A stretch of DNA of 64,000 nucleotides from Gaertneriomyces semiglobifer (taxonomy: Eukaryota > Chytridiomycota > Chytridiomycetes > Spizellomycetales > Spizellomycetaceae). Every line of letters starts with the position of its first letter. Position 1 is the first letter of the stretch. A program made the position numbers and the translations under genes. The DNA lies in NCBI GenBank assembly GCA_025558075.1, contig JAHLKF010000009.1, positions 1 through 64,000 of the forward strand. The letters run 5' to 3'. Below, piece after piece: positions 52,655-64,000 of this stretch. The notes beneath the pieces are model-generated. The model did no database searches and had not been told where the DNA came from. It saw only the letters and a list, made by a program, of their open reading frames with translations.

Positions 52655-55600
52655 ATGAACAATGGAGACCGTCAGACGAGTCAACACTCGGCAGGAGCGC
52701 CTGCACAGCTACCATCGAGTGTGTTGGAGGCGATACCCTTTCAGCCGCTAGCTTCCTTTACGCCTGTACTAGATAGTAAGTGCCTGGAGTGCGGAGCGCG
52801 ATCTGCCATCGTAACGGGATCGCTGAATGGTTCTCTTTTGCAGCCATCAACCTCTTTCCGCAATTTCCCCTAGCTACAGATCTTGAGCTCGCGTACACTC
52901 CGCCTGCAGGCTATGACTCTCCATCGACCTTGTCCCCAACTATGCTGGCTACATTGCAGGGAATGTTGACTGCGGCAGACACAAGTTACGTGCAGTTTAA
53001 CCCACGCGCATTTGATATACCCAACCGCAGGGTGGCAACGGCAGTTCCCGTCGCTGCGTCGGATTTGCAGATGCATAGTACTCTTGCACAAGCTGTGCTG
53101 AACATGAGTATGTCCGTGCAGCATCCAACTTTTGCCCATCCGCCGAGTACACCGGTGCCAGCAGGACACGCACCCGCCAGCGTGTCCGAAGGTGGATCAT
53201 CTCGTAACCCTGCTCCCACACCAGTGCATTTAATACCATCACCCGCGCCTCAACCCCCAGGTACTCCACACAGTAGAAGTAGGGCGTCCCTTTCTGGAAC
53301 GCAAACGCCGATCACTAGCCGGAAACGACCATCGGCCGTCGAGATTATCGTTCATCGACGCACGCCGTTGCCTTCTCCAGCAGGGTCTCCTGCTAAGCGG
53401 CAACCATCAGCCATAGCTGATGAAGCGGATCCGCTTCTCTCTACCCCAACGAAAAAGCGCAAAGTGGCGGCCCCCCCGATGGGTCCCGATGAAGCAGCGC
53501 CAATTGAAGACAATGCCCCTGCTGTGCGCGAGAGATTTACGAAGCGCTGTGTTGAGTATGTTGAGGAGATCCTTTCTGATGACGACCGACTCGGTGCAGA
53601 TGACTCCGATTCACCTCCAATGTCAGTACATTTTGAGGACGGACGGATACTGAATGGCGATACTTTGAGACGTTTGATGCGACTGATCGATCGCGCCAAG
53701 AAGGATGGGTTACTTGCTGAAATTGGAAAGCAAGTTGGTCGACCTGGTGTGGTTCGGCTTATTCATATTCTGGTCAGGCAGGTCAAAGACGGCGAGCTAC
53801 TCAGCCTTACTCAATTAGATGATATGACACATAATGTGTCACCTGGGCTGGGACCGGGTGAGGCTATACCAGCATATGGCATTCAGGAAAGGTGCATCGC
53901 TAGTTTAGATAGCTGTTCAACCGCGTTGACGCTGAGTTTCATGTGTCGCAATGTTGAAATGGATTCCACAACTGCGGATATTGGCGCCGCTGAGGACGAT
54001 CCCACTGACATTGCGGTCGGCGAAGATTTCTATATGAGCTCTTTGGCCACATTACGAAACGTTGCAAATAACATCCATGCGGTCATCGAAGTTGTCGCAA
54101 AGGAAGGAGATGATGTGTCTGAGGATGAACGGCGCCTGCAAGAATCATATTTGGCGAACGCCTTCAAGTCACGCTTGTCTACAATAACAGGAAAGGTGGC
54201 ACACTGCTTGGACGAGCTCACACGCCTACTATATGCGACAAGTTTGATGGATGATGTTGTGATTCCTATGTCATATTTGGGCTTAAGTTCATTATGGACA
54301 GAGGCATCTTCGTACGCATATTCAGTTGGAATTGAGAAGCTTCAACTTGCCGGAGTATCCTTGTCGCGCACCATTTTTGCTCTTTACCCAAAGCTCCGCT
54401 CCTTTGTTATGGAGGAGGTTTGTGGTAATCTAATCAGAACAGCAGGTACGCTCTCGTCAACCGGAAAGGTCAGAACAAAGAAGGGATACCGGCTTCTGGA
54501 CGGAAGTGTGATTTCCATGACCAGCGCGCTTCTGCTTGGATTAGTACAGGCATGTTACGGGCCGAATGAAATCCGGAAGCTTGCTAAAGACGTCGTTCAT
54601 GAGCATCAAAAAGCAGCAATATCAATGGATGAGCAACATAAAGGTGACCCGGAGACAGTATCGCCTTCTGAGCGCAAACGGATAAAGAAGAGGAAGAAGG
54701 ATAAAGAGCCAGCAGTGGATGATACGAAATCTGCTGCCAACGCATCCCCCTCACACCCGCCATATGAAGCTATACATAAATTTACTCAACATTGCTGTCA
54801 ATCTATGGACGCTGCTTCGCAATATACCCACTTTCTTTTGAAATTCCTTCTATCCCGATGTTTGCCGAATACCGCTGTTTCGGCAGTCGAAGTGAAAACT
54901 CGCAAGAAGAAAGATAAGGCACACAATGAGGCTGAGTACAAAGCCATCCTTGAGGTTCTTGTGAACGATTTGCTGACTGTCGTGGAGACACCCGAGTGGC
55001 CAGGTGCTGAAGTGATCCTTGGAGTCTTCGCCAAATTGATGATAAACGCGTTGGACGATGAGAAGGTTGAAAAGGAAGAATCTGGTGCGCCACAGAAGAC
55101 AGATGCCGCTACGAAAGGGTTGGCCGTAGAGTATCTCGGTTTGTTGGGCGCACGATTACGTCGAGAACCGAACATTCCCGTTTGGCTCAGGGAGCGCTTA
55201 GGCGGCCTCACCAGTAGTAACGGGGTAACCGCCTTGTGGGCAGTCGAAAAAACTATATGTGAGTGGTTAGCGGTAGCTAAGCAAGGCGATTCTAGTCTGG
55301 AAGAAGCCGAAGGGTTTTGGATTGCGAGCTGGATCGGTAACATGAGTTCTCCTGTCAAGTTGGAAGATGAGCAGAAGGATACCGCGGAGATCAGGCAGCT
55401 CTTTGTGGAGTACGCGCATCAGGTTCTCCATGATGCCACTGGTCCGTTGAGGACCACCCCCTCGATCCCGCTCTCCCAAGATGCTTCCGCCGACCAGTTA
55501 GCACCATTAGATAGCCGACATGTCATTGTTGCGCTTCTTTCCCTCCTATCCCACCCCGAAGATAAGCAGAGCGTATTTCCTCGATCCGTGCAACATGTTT

Positions 55601-58600
55601 CGCCCTTTGCAACATTGCGCGCGGTCCTTATTCATCGGCTTGCGACAACTCTGACATCTGACTCAGTACTTCTCCGCAGTAAAACCCTTAAGGCGCTCCA
55701 AACAATATCATTATCCGATCCTGAATTATTTACGAGTGAGAGCGTTCGAAGAGGTGTTGAAGCGCGCTTAAGGGACGCCAGTGCCGGAGTCCGTGATGTT
55801 GCGGTTGAGGTAGTGGGGAAACTTCTGAATCGGAGCAGCGACGGGAGATCTGGAAGCATCCTGCTCACTGAAGAAGGCAGAAGCTACGTCGGAATGTTGT
55901 TTGAAAGAGTACTTGATGTAGGAACCAATGTACGCAAGAGGGTTGTGAGATTGCTGCGAGATGTGTGGACACAGACATTACATCCCGGCGGTGAAATGAA
56001 TTCTGGAGACGTCACCTCCGTGGAGCTCACAAATGAGGCAATGGATCTTCTGGCGCAGATTGGATTGAAAGTTTTTGGACGACTCGGCGATGAGGAAGAG
56101 GGTGTGAGAGATGTCGCGTTGAAATGTGCAGGTGACATGGTTTTTGGTGGGATTCAGAGTTCTCACCTAGGGGATTCACGGACTACCGAGGCTGCGGAAC
56201 ACCTCTGGGCAGGGCTCGCTGCACCCGTTCGTGCACAAATTTTGAAACGCACCCGACTTCTTGTACACCTAATCCGATCTCCGACTGGGCCTGCGCTTTT
56301 TGAGAACTTTTTGAAAGAGATGATTGACCCAGAGACTAAGCATCGTCGGGAATATGAACTTGAACCCGTTTGCCACGTGTTGGTGCAATGCTTACTGGAA
56401 GAAGTATTACTCCTGGAAGAGCGAACCGACCGTGAAGCGGTCAGAGATGTTTTGGCGTTGCTCAGCGTGTTCGCAACCGTTTTTCCGGAGATGTTGAGTT
56501 CCCATGTCAAAACACTAGCTCCATACTTGAAAACGAATATTGCGCTCGGTAAAGCCGGTACTGGTGCTGCTGACAAACGGGAAAGCGATGGTACACAGAT
56601 CGAGTTATCCATCCTGCGATCCGTTCTGACCATTCTTCACCACGCCATCCCCACTCTCCGCAACCCTGATTTACAGCTCCTTGCTACTATAGAGTCAGAT
56701 TTGGCTGGCTTGCTGAACAATGTTCGGATGAGTCTCGGACTGGTCCCGCAAGCCGTGGAGTGTCTCGTCAGTTGTGTAAAGACAACCGAAAACTGGAGAA
56801 AGCTGACCAAGTGTCTGAGAGCTAGTCTAGAGTTTATTCGAAAGCCAATGAAAGTACTCCAGAGTGGAGGCGAGGGCAAGGGTAACAGCATCGTACCTGA
56901 TCAGGTGTGGCTATTAACGTGGAGGTGCCTGCATATTGCCGCAAGGCTTGTGCGGTATTTCGATTTCGACCGTGCGAGAGGCACCTTGGGAGACTTATCC
57001 GAAGGGGATATATCAGCCATTGTTGGACCTGGCATGAATGACCATGATGCGAAGAACGAAGAGAATTCTCCGAGAACAATTCTGGACTCAGTTACGAGTC
57101 TTTTTCTCTTTTTCCTGGGGCCTAACTGTCAACACAACGGAACGCGATTGACGACGCTGACCTGCTTGGGACAATTGTTCATAGGACATCCAAGGTTAAT
57201 GTTACGAGAAGACACTCGCGAAATCATGAAGCAAGCATTAGATGGGAGTTTAGTCATTCAACAGAGCATGCTGAACACGTTCGCCGAATACCTACGTGGG
57301 ACACAGACGCAGCCGGTCGCAGATGCAAGTAGCAAGCCAACTGGTGTTGATTTGAGTGTTTTGGTTGGCACGGCTGAAGAACTGGGCGACGCTGGAATTT
57401 CGTCTTCCGTCATGCAAACTTACCTACCATATATTCTCAAGTGTTTACTATCCGCTGAGCCCGCGCTGACGGGGTTGGCATTCGATGTCGTGGAGATCAT
57501 ATTACAACAGGGACTTGTTCACCCGATTTTGTGCGTTCCTGGGGTCGTAGCCATGCAAGCGTGTCCCATGGGCGAAATTCGCCATCGAGCAGCGGGAGTG
57601 TACACGAGCTTGGCCGAGAAACATGGGAGTTTCATCCACGGACGCAGCATGGATGGTGTCAAGGAATGCTGGATGTACGTGAAACGGCTGAGCCAGAAGA
57701 ATGGGAATGGAGTGGGTAGAGTACAAGGTTGGAACGAGACAACGCTCAGGAGCGCAGATGCAGTGCATACTGTATGTGAACCAGTATTGGGAAAGATGTA
57801 TAGCGTCATTCAAAGTAAGAGGCAGAGAAGGAACGAGTTCTTAGGAGGGATGGTCAAAATGATGGACGTTGATCTGAAGAGCGATGTCAGCAGCGCGAAT
57901 GGTCGAGTACGCACAGTTGATATCGAGTTCCATCGCTTCCTTGCTGAAAACCTAGCGCTTCTGGAGTACAAAACCCAGGAAGAGGTGCTATGCGTGCTAT
58001 TTCATGCTCTGCGAGTGCTTTCAGTCACTGCGGAGACGGTCCGGCGACATATTGAACGATCGTTGGACAGTAATGGACAGTCAGAGACAACCGGCGCTCC
58101 TGACAAGGCAGATGAGTCAAACCTCCCTCTGCCGTTCATAACGCAAGCGTCACTCTCAATGTCGCTTCTTCTGCTGCTCAAAGCACATTTGCAAGCCACA
58201 TACAACCTATCTTCGGCTCGTGTGATGGCGTATAAGCCTAATGAAGGGGCACGCTCGACTGAGCGACCGCTGCAACGTGCGCATGTTACCCCGCCGAGCG
58301 AGCTGTGGACACGCATGCCAGTTCTGGAAAAGGATTTGAGCAGTGTCGCCATTGTGGGGTGGAGTGAGCCGGAGATGCGGGATACTTGCAAAGTATTCGT
58401 AGACCTAATTGGCGATGGGTATGGAGGTCATAGTGGCGGGCAACACGAAGACGATCACGACTATGTACAGATGAGTATTCACGATGAACCCGGCGAACGT
58501 GGCGTCGAACATACTGTACCTGTTGATAATATGGTTAGTCCCACAAAGACTCCAAAAGCCTCATCGGGACGACGCAAAAGTGCTGCTGGGCGAAAACGAA

Positions 58601-58704
58601 GTAGCATGGTAGCAACGACACCGCAGAAGAAACGGAAACGAAAAAAAGCGGTGGGAAGTGATAGTGAGGTGGATGATGAGGAGGTTGATCCCAATTGGAC
58701 ATGA
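52655..58704 (+). CDS. SCC2: Cohesin loader subunit Scc2/Mis4/NIPBL, 1993 aa, two exons
   Basis: Exon 52655-52775 and exon 52844-58704 (intron GTAAGT...TTTTGCAG, 68 nt), 1994 codons in phase. Scc2 with Scc4 loads cohesin onto chromosomes and stimulates its ATPase. The N-terminal 300 residues are disordered (Ser/Pro-rich, with basic patches KKRKVAAPP), where Scc4 binds in homologues. From about residue 400 on there are HEAT-like helical repeats. Family landmarks include HVIVALLSLLSHPEDKQSVF, LLRSKTLKALQTISLSDPEL, LRDASAGVRDVAVEVVGKLL, TTLTCLGQLFIGHPRLMLRE and IEFHRFLAENLALLEYKTQE. The C-terminus is Lys/Arg-rich then acidic (KKRKRKKAVGSDSEVDDEEV). The length and order match fungal Mis4/Scc2. 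A single huge exon, in contrast to the intron-dense neighbours. Confidence 0.93.
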
Positions 58705-59144
58705 GGCACTGTGAACCGAATTGGTTACGAGTGCGCATTGTACATATGCAGTTGTGAAATAACTATTATGATCGCTATATATTTGAATAAAGTTCCTTCT
58801 CTGATCTGCCGGTTGAATGTCTCTTGACCTTTTCCCATCTTGCTATGTCAGAATTTGAAACTGACGAAGTGATATGTACCAGGGCGCCTCACTACTTGGT
58901 ACCGATGATAGTGCCTGATTTTCTGGGGATGCGTCGCCCAGACCGTGAAAGCCTTCCAAATGCTTGTGATTCGTTTAGTATGAGCCGAGAGCCCTCCACA
59001 ATCTCAACTCACAAGACCGCCGAAAGAAACTCTAGCATCTCGGCATGTGTCATTCATAGTTCATAAGAATAAATTATTAACAGGACGGTCGGTATCCAGC
59101 CGACAGGCCACTGAATGATGAGAAACCTGCATGCCTGCCTGCAT
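58705..59144. other. Convergent 3' intergenic region
   Basis: Between SCC2 (plus) and the small coiled-coil membrane protein (minus). An AATAAA polyadenylation-like signal lies at 58786. No gene was seen. Confidence 0.45.
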
Positions 59145-59690
59145 CTAGAATAGCCACCATGGTCTGCCTTTCTGTACTACATTTCCAGCACTATCGAAGC
59201 TTCTATCTGACTTGAGCATAGCTTCTTTCTTTTGTCTCCAGATCTCCACTTCCTTTTCCAGATCCTTCAAACTTTCTTCTTCCCGTAATCTCGTCTCTTC
59301 AAAGGTTAGCCGTGTCCACACATATGTGAGCATAATCATGGTCAGGGAACTGTACAAGAAGAATTGAGAAATGGGAGTTCCAAAACGAGTGGTGAAAGGT
59401 AGAGTTGGTTGCGAACTGGAGCTATACGCTGATGCCCATGGAAGTTGAGTTAGTTCTCCGCAGGCAGTTCAGAAAAAAAAAAAAAAAACACCGCCAGCTT
59501 ACATCGTGGGAGTAGGCGCCGGTTGGAACCGGAAAACGAGCGCAGCGACTGTTGTATCATCGTTAATGGACAACGATGTCCTGTGCGGGCGTGCAGATGA
59601 AGTGGATTGCTCAAAGGTTTGGTCCAAATCAGAGAAAACGCTCAGAGCGCCAGCGTTAAGAACGAACGCGTGATGCTCGTCACCGCTCAA
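59145..59690 (-). CDS. Small membrane protein with a C-terminal coiled coil, 154 aa, two exons
   Basis: Exon 59503-59690, intron 59422-59502 (GTAAGC, a T17 tract, CTAAC branch site, TATAG), exon 59145-59421; 155 codons in phase. Starts MSGDEHHAFVLNAGALSVFS. A single hydrophobic helix (ISQFFLYSSLTMIMLTYVW) is followed by a charged coiled coil (TRLREEESLKDLEKEVEIWR) and ends GRPWWLF. Family not recognised; the single-TM plus coiled-coil layout suggests an organelle-membrane adaptor. It is transcribed divergently from the ANKRD13-type gene, with only 78 bp between the two start codons. Confidence 0.65.
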
Positions 59691-59768
59691 CTTCCTTCCT
59701 CCAGCTGGATTCCTCCTTGAACTCTATGGTATTCTACAGTACTGCCATTGCGTCTCGTTTCTGCTACT

Positions 59769-61612
59769 ATGACTGCTCCGCCGCAACCAAACCCTTCCGA
59801 TCAGTTCTACCTTCACCGCCTAATATTCATCAATGAGCACGCTACTTTATCAGCCTACCTCTCCTCTCTTTCCGCCGACGAACAGCAGCATGCGCTTTCG
59901 TCCTTATGTCGTGGTCAAACACCTTTGACGCTTGCCATCTCTCTCCGCCACTCTGAATGCATACGGGTTCTTATTGAACACGGCGCAAGTACACTTCAGA
60001 AGAACAGTGAAGGATGGACGCCGTTCCAGGAATCTACCAGTATAGGTGATAGAACTGTAATGGAGCTAATATGGAGGAAGAGGCGCGAGGAACTGGGGCG
60101 CTGGGTGGAAGAAAAGGGCAAGCGTGTGGCAGAAGGGCTGGCGGCGGATCTGAAAGACTTCTATTTGGAAATGAATTGGAGCTTTACCAGCATCATTCCC
60201 TTCGTCGGCAGCTTGTGTCCTTCGGTGAGTTCTCTGTGATGAGGTGAATAAAGTAACATCCAGTGGACTGACCCCGGTTGGGTTCAAGGATACCTACAAG
60301 ATCTTCAAGAAAGGCAATTCCGTAAGGATCGACACCACGCTTGTTGGATTTGAGGGTCTTTCCTGGGTTAGGGGTGACATTAGTGTTGTATTTGAAGACG
60401 GTATGTCTCCGGAGCACTTTGATTTACCTTGTGGTGTTGCCCGACATTAACCATGACTGAATGGTTGTAGGGAAGCGATTAGTCGTCATTGATCATCAAC
60501 GGCGCCTGGTAGAGCAAATCTGGCCACGAGACGTAACTGTGGGGAACAAGCAAGTGGAGGAAGAGATTAGCTTGGCGTTGAACACCAAAATGGTGAGAAC
60601 TCGGCATTCTAATCGGACAGTGTTTGTTTGTTAACCTTGCATATCGCAGCTCACAACTCCAGATGTTGACTTTACTTCCATTGGCCTGTCTCGAGCTCAA
60701 TCAGGCTTCTGGACATTCAAAGTTGATCGCAACGAGCGCATTGGACCGTGGGAAACCTCCGTGTGGCAAATTGATACGTTGGCCTATACCACCAAAACCC
60801 GCACTGAGCATTTACAAGCGAACCCTCCGCCCCCAGTTGTCATCGACAAGAAATCAGGTGACGTGATCCCCAATCCAGCGCTCCAGGATGGAGAAGATCA
60901 ATTGAGTGATGAGGACGAGCGCATCAAGTCATACGAGCCTGGATTATGGACTGTTCAAGATGACGAGTGGAAAGCGAAACGGAACTTCAGGCGACTGACT
61001 CGATATCGAGGGTCACTGGAGGTGGCAGAGAACGAGTTGACGAATGTCAGCTACGAGGAGTTTTTTAGCGGAGAGGGATATTGTCATGTTGGCCGGCAAG
61101 TCGTTGAGGAAAGGGACGAGAAGATATATAAAGCTACGCTATGGATGTATGATGATGACAAGCAAAAGGCCAACGCTGTAACGCAGCAGGATGTAACGTT
61201 GGAGGACAATGCGTACCCGCCAGACCCAAACGACGCTTCCAAAGGTGGTGAAACAATGGTTTATGATCCGTCCTCTTTCTCAAGTACGATCCTTTTCCCG
61301 CCTACGCCCCCACCCTCGCTGCAATCACCCGCGTTTCCCCTTCAAATGGATACCCTCCTGCCATTACTAGACCTCCTCGGCGTTTCGAGCCCCGTACACG
61401 TGCGCTCCCTTCGCGAATTCTTCAAAATTCAGTTACCGCCGGGGTTCCCTGTGCAGATAGATATCCCCGTGGGAATGCTGCCAGTAACCGCGCGGATATC
61501 ATTCAGAAATCTGAGCACCAAGGTCCAGTTCCCAGACGATCTTTACAAGATCCCTGGGAAAAAGGAGGGGTACCGAGTGGGAGAGGTCATCAAGGGTACG
61601 GAAGGAGTGTAA
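59769..61612 (+). CDS. ANKRD13-family ankyrin repeat protein (GPCR_chapero_1 domain), 550 aa, four exons
   Basis: Exons 59769-60224, 60289-60400, 60471-60592, 60650-61612; every junction is in phase. N-terminal ankyrin repeats (LCRGQTPLTLAISLRHSECI, VLIEHGASTLQKNSEGWTPF) lead into the family domain: EMNWSFTSIIPFVGSLCPSD, TYKIFKKGNSVRIDTTLVGF, GLSWVRGDISVVFEDG, then IDHQRRLVEQIWPRDVT, GFWTFKVDRNERIGPWETS and YRGSLEVAENELTNVSYEEF. Animal ANKRD13 proteins bind ubiquitinated membrane cargo on endosomes. Here the ubiquitin-interacting motifs were not seen; the C-terminus is a conserved hydrophobic block (LPPGFPVQIDIPVGMLPVTA). Likely endosomal or ER quality-control role, by family only. Confidence 0.9.
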
Positions 61613-62176
61613 CTAACATTGCTTGGATGAGGTTGGCTGCTGCATTTGTCTGGCTATCGTTTGTGTGGGAAGCTATGACCAGTATTGGACATGTTATGGA
61701 GTTCTATGTGAAATGTATTATATATGATACTAAGGGTTTTATTTCAGCCCGTTCTATGATACTTTTCTCAATTGTGCGGCGAAAATTTCACATACTAAAA
61801 GTGTTACAACTTGGCGACTGTGTCATTCACTGGGCAGACTCGTCAACTTTTAACCGTTCCATCACCAACCTTTTTTGCAGTGGGGAATCACTCTTATTAC
61901 GGACTTGGCAGATTCCCCCCGCTCTTGATATCCAGGTCCTGGCGTCGCTGGTTGTCACGCTGTTAAGCGCACGGCGGTTGCATTTCTGTTGAAGACAACA
62001 TCAGCCAAGCCCGGGAACACCGAGTCAGGAGACATTGAACCAGCAGCGTTCGGCTAAGAAGGTATTTTATTTAAGAGCAAGCCTTTTATCAAAACAGCAA
62101 CCCTGAAGTGGCGTGAATTAGCCTTCTAGTGGAAATTCGACCCTTTTGATCCGCCAGTGAGCATTGTAACGTCAAA
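61613..62176. other. Intergenic region upstream of the Pkc1 gene
   Basis: No gene was seen. The short open frame 61627-61992 lacks recognisable features. Confidence 0.45.
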
Positions 62177-64000
62177 ATGGTGGGTATTGAATAAGATCGC
62201 AGTCATGGCCACCAGCTGGCCAAGCTGCTTAAAGCGGCTCGGACCTCTACGTAGTGTAAGCGAACAGGCCGCCAGACTTCTTTGATCTGACATGTCTTTG
62301 CCACCTTTTGCAGACCGAGAAAAGCCAGAGCATCGATCAGAAAATCGCCGAGCTTCAGAAGAAGATCACCATCGAACAGACGGTGTACGATGGAGCAAAT
62401 AAGATGCTGCGAAATCTCACAGATCGCAGTGCTAGGGGCCAGTGTGAGATGAACACCTTAGAATCACGACGTCGTTTAGAATTCTTAGAGGGAGAAATGC
62501 GAAAACTGCAGATTAGAAAAGGAAGCAGCACTTCGGCTGCTTCTTCGCCCATAAATGGTGGAGCTCCGACGATTGGCAGCCGCCATAGCTCTTTGGATGA
62601 CAGTATTCCGGTGACCGTTCAGTCATCATCGCGATCGGGATCAGGACAGAATCTCTTCGGGAATCTATTCGGCGGAAGAAGCAATCAGCCGTCACCCAAC
62701 CCGTCTGGATCAGCAACGCCTTCTCGACGCGCATCCAATGCCGGGATGGACGCCTCAGCTAATAGCCAAGGCACTGTGACGAACTTTGACTACCTGAAGT
62801 ACGGAACCGCTATCACTAGCGAAAAGATTCGGTATCGTTTGAAGGAGGTGCGCCACAAATTGGATGTTGAGCAAAAGGTCAAGGCGGGAACCGAAAATAT
62901 GATCAAGGCACTGGGAGACACTCCGGCGTCGCATTCCCAAGATCCCGCAGTCATGTCAGAACTGATGGAAAAGATCTCGGATGCTAACGCTAAGATTGCC
63001 TTCTTGCAAAAAGCGGAACATAAATACTCCGGGCTTAGTGTAGATGATGAGGAGGAAGAAGAAGGATACCTTGCTGACGTTCGTCTCCGGAAAACTGGAC
63101 GATTACGAATGAGGCTTGGTGGGGCAACGAATTTGCCTGGTCGACGTTCGGCTCGAGATGAGCTCGTAGCTATTGTCCGTGTGGACGGGACAAAGAAGTA
63201 TGAAACCCGGCCCACAAAGGCTCAATGGAACGAGACTGTGGACATTCAAGTTGATAAAGCTCAGGAAGTCGAAATTGCAGTGTATGACCGCTCTTGGACT
63301 CTCTTGGGTTTGGTATGGTTACGCCTATTTGAGCTGGAGGATGACCTCAAAGCCAAGTATGGCGGGGCTTATGAGCACGTCGATGTGGATGAGACTTGGC
63401 TGGATCTTGAACCGGCCGGGCAACTGTTAGCGAAGCTCAACTTCATGGCAATGGGCCGCGCGAAGACTGCTAGGGATCAGGTGTTCAGAAGAGCACCTGT
63501 CCAAAAAGTGTTGCCGAAGAACGGCCACAGGTTTCAACCACAGAGCTTCTACCATATCATGCAGTGTGCCTTATGTAATGAGTTCCTCGGAAGGCAGGGT
63601 TATCATTGCCAAAGTGAGTGGCAGCGTAGTGTGCTCATCTCAGCTGTAGAGTTACTGATTCGTTCCCTTCAGATTGCGAGTACACGGTCCACGCGAAGTG
63701 TTACAGCAGAGTTATCACCAAGTGTATCACCAAGGACGACATTCAAGCTGGTCGCGATTCAAACACTGGACAGCTCCTTCGTTATCGTATTCCACATCGT
63801 TTCGATGCGACGACCAACCTGGGCGCAGCATGGTGCGCCCACTGCGGTTATATTTTACCACCTGGCAGGAAGATGCACAAATGTACAGAATGCGGGACGA
63901 CTGCCCACCGACAGTGTTCACCGCTATTGCCATTCTTCTGCGGTCTTACGCCCGAAGTTGCGGATACGCTTGTAGCTGCCTGGGAAGATGCTGAAAGGAA
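62177..64000 (+). CDS. PKC1: Protein kinase C (Pkc1-type), N-terminal regulatory part, cut by the window end
   Basis: The cell-wall-integrity kinase acting downstream of Rho1. Exons: 62177-62179 (ATG only), 62314-63613, 63673-64000 and on; phases agree. The first HR1 domain is SIDQKIAELQKKITIEQTVY with RRLEFLEGEMRKLQ. After a Ser/Gly linker, a second HR1 is SEKIRYRLKEVRHKLDVEQK. HR1 domains bind Rho GTPase. A C2 domain follows (TGRLRMRLGGATNLPGRR, VYDRSWTLLGLVWLRLFELE). The first C1 zinc finger begins GHRFQPQSFYHIMQCALCNE and continues across the intron as CEYTVHAKCYSRVITKC. The second C1 is HRFDATTNLGAAW, CAHCGYILPP, CTECGTTAHRQCSP. The kinase domain lies beyond position 64000. Confidence 0.93.

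Overview
This is a window of eukaryotic nuclear DNA, almost certainly from a fungus. Most genes have several short GT-AG introns (about 55-85 nt) with CTAAC-like branch sites. The proteins are fungal: a Pkc1-type kinase, an Akr1-type palmitoyltransferase, Pmp3, the Scc2/Mis4 cohesin loader and an SLC35F5/Thi74-type transporter. A class III adenylyl cyclase with FHA and GAF domains, a cyclic-nucleotide-binding protein of CNBD2-like aspect and decayed Fanzor/TnpB fragments point to a zoosporic (chytrid-like) lineage. The lineage is inference. No species can be named from the sequence alone.

Layout. 1-2.8 kb: the N-terminal half of a full-size ABCB-type ABC transporter (minus), cut by the window edge. 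3.4-15.3 kb: an accessory, repeat-rich block. It holds a charged coiled-coil protein whose intron is a near-perfect hairpin, broken nuclease-like genes (PD-(D/E)XK-like and GIY-YIG/T5orf172-like), an unknown 471-aa gene with a 432-nt intron full of 153-bp tandem repeats, a ~1 kb TIR element of Tc1/mariner aspect, a Ser/Thr kinase flanked by ~100-bp direct repeats, a tRNA fragment and a tRNA-Pro(TGG). 15.7-28.8 kb: a small Gly/Tyr-rich protein, a conserved unknown protein, a C2H2 factor with a homopolymer frameshift, the FHA-GAF adenylyl cyclase, ribosomal protein S4 and a second C2H2 factor. 28.8-32.6 kb: gene-poor sequence with two decayed Fanzor-like zinc-ribbon copies. 32.7-44.1 kb: an SLC35F-type transporter, a third C2H2 factor, a cyclic-nucleotide-binding protein and a UvrD/FBH1-type helicase. 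44.5-64 kb: an Akr1-type DHHC enzyme, Pmp3, a 76-aa metallothionein-like protein, a small SERBP1/Stm1-like protein, Scc2/Mis4, a divergent pair (small coiled-coil membrane protein and ANKRD13-type ankyrin protein) and the N-terminal regulatory half of Pkc1.

How the genes relate. Most are independent single genes with mixed orientation, as expected in a fungus. Possible themes are cAMP signalling (cyclase at 21-23 kb, cyclic-nucleotide-binding protein at 38-41 kb, both minus), a set of three C2H2 factors with the same C-terminal finger tail within 17 kb, and a small stress pair (Pmp3 and metallothionein, both with clear TATA boxes). Several genes here (metallothionein, SERBP1-like, Pmp3, the 88-aa Tyr-rich protein, the 471-aa gene) become visible only after introns are removed.
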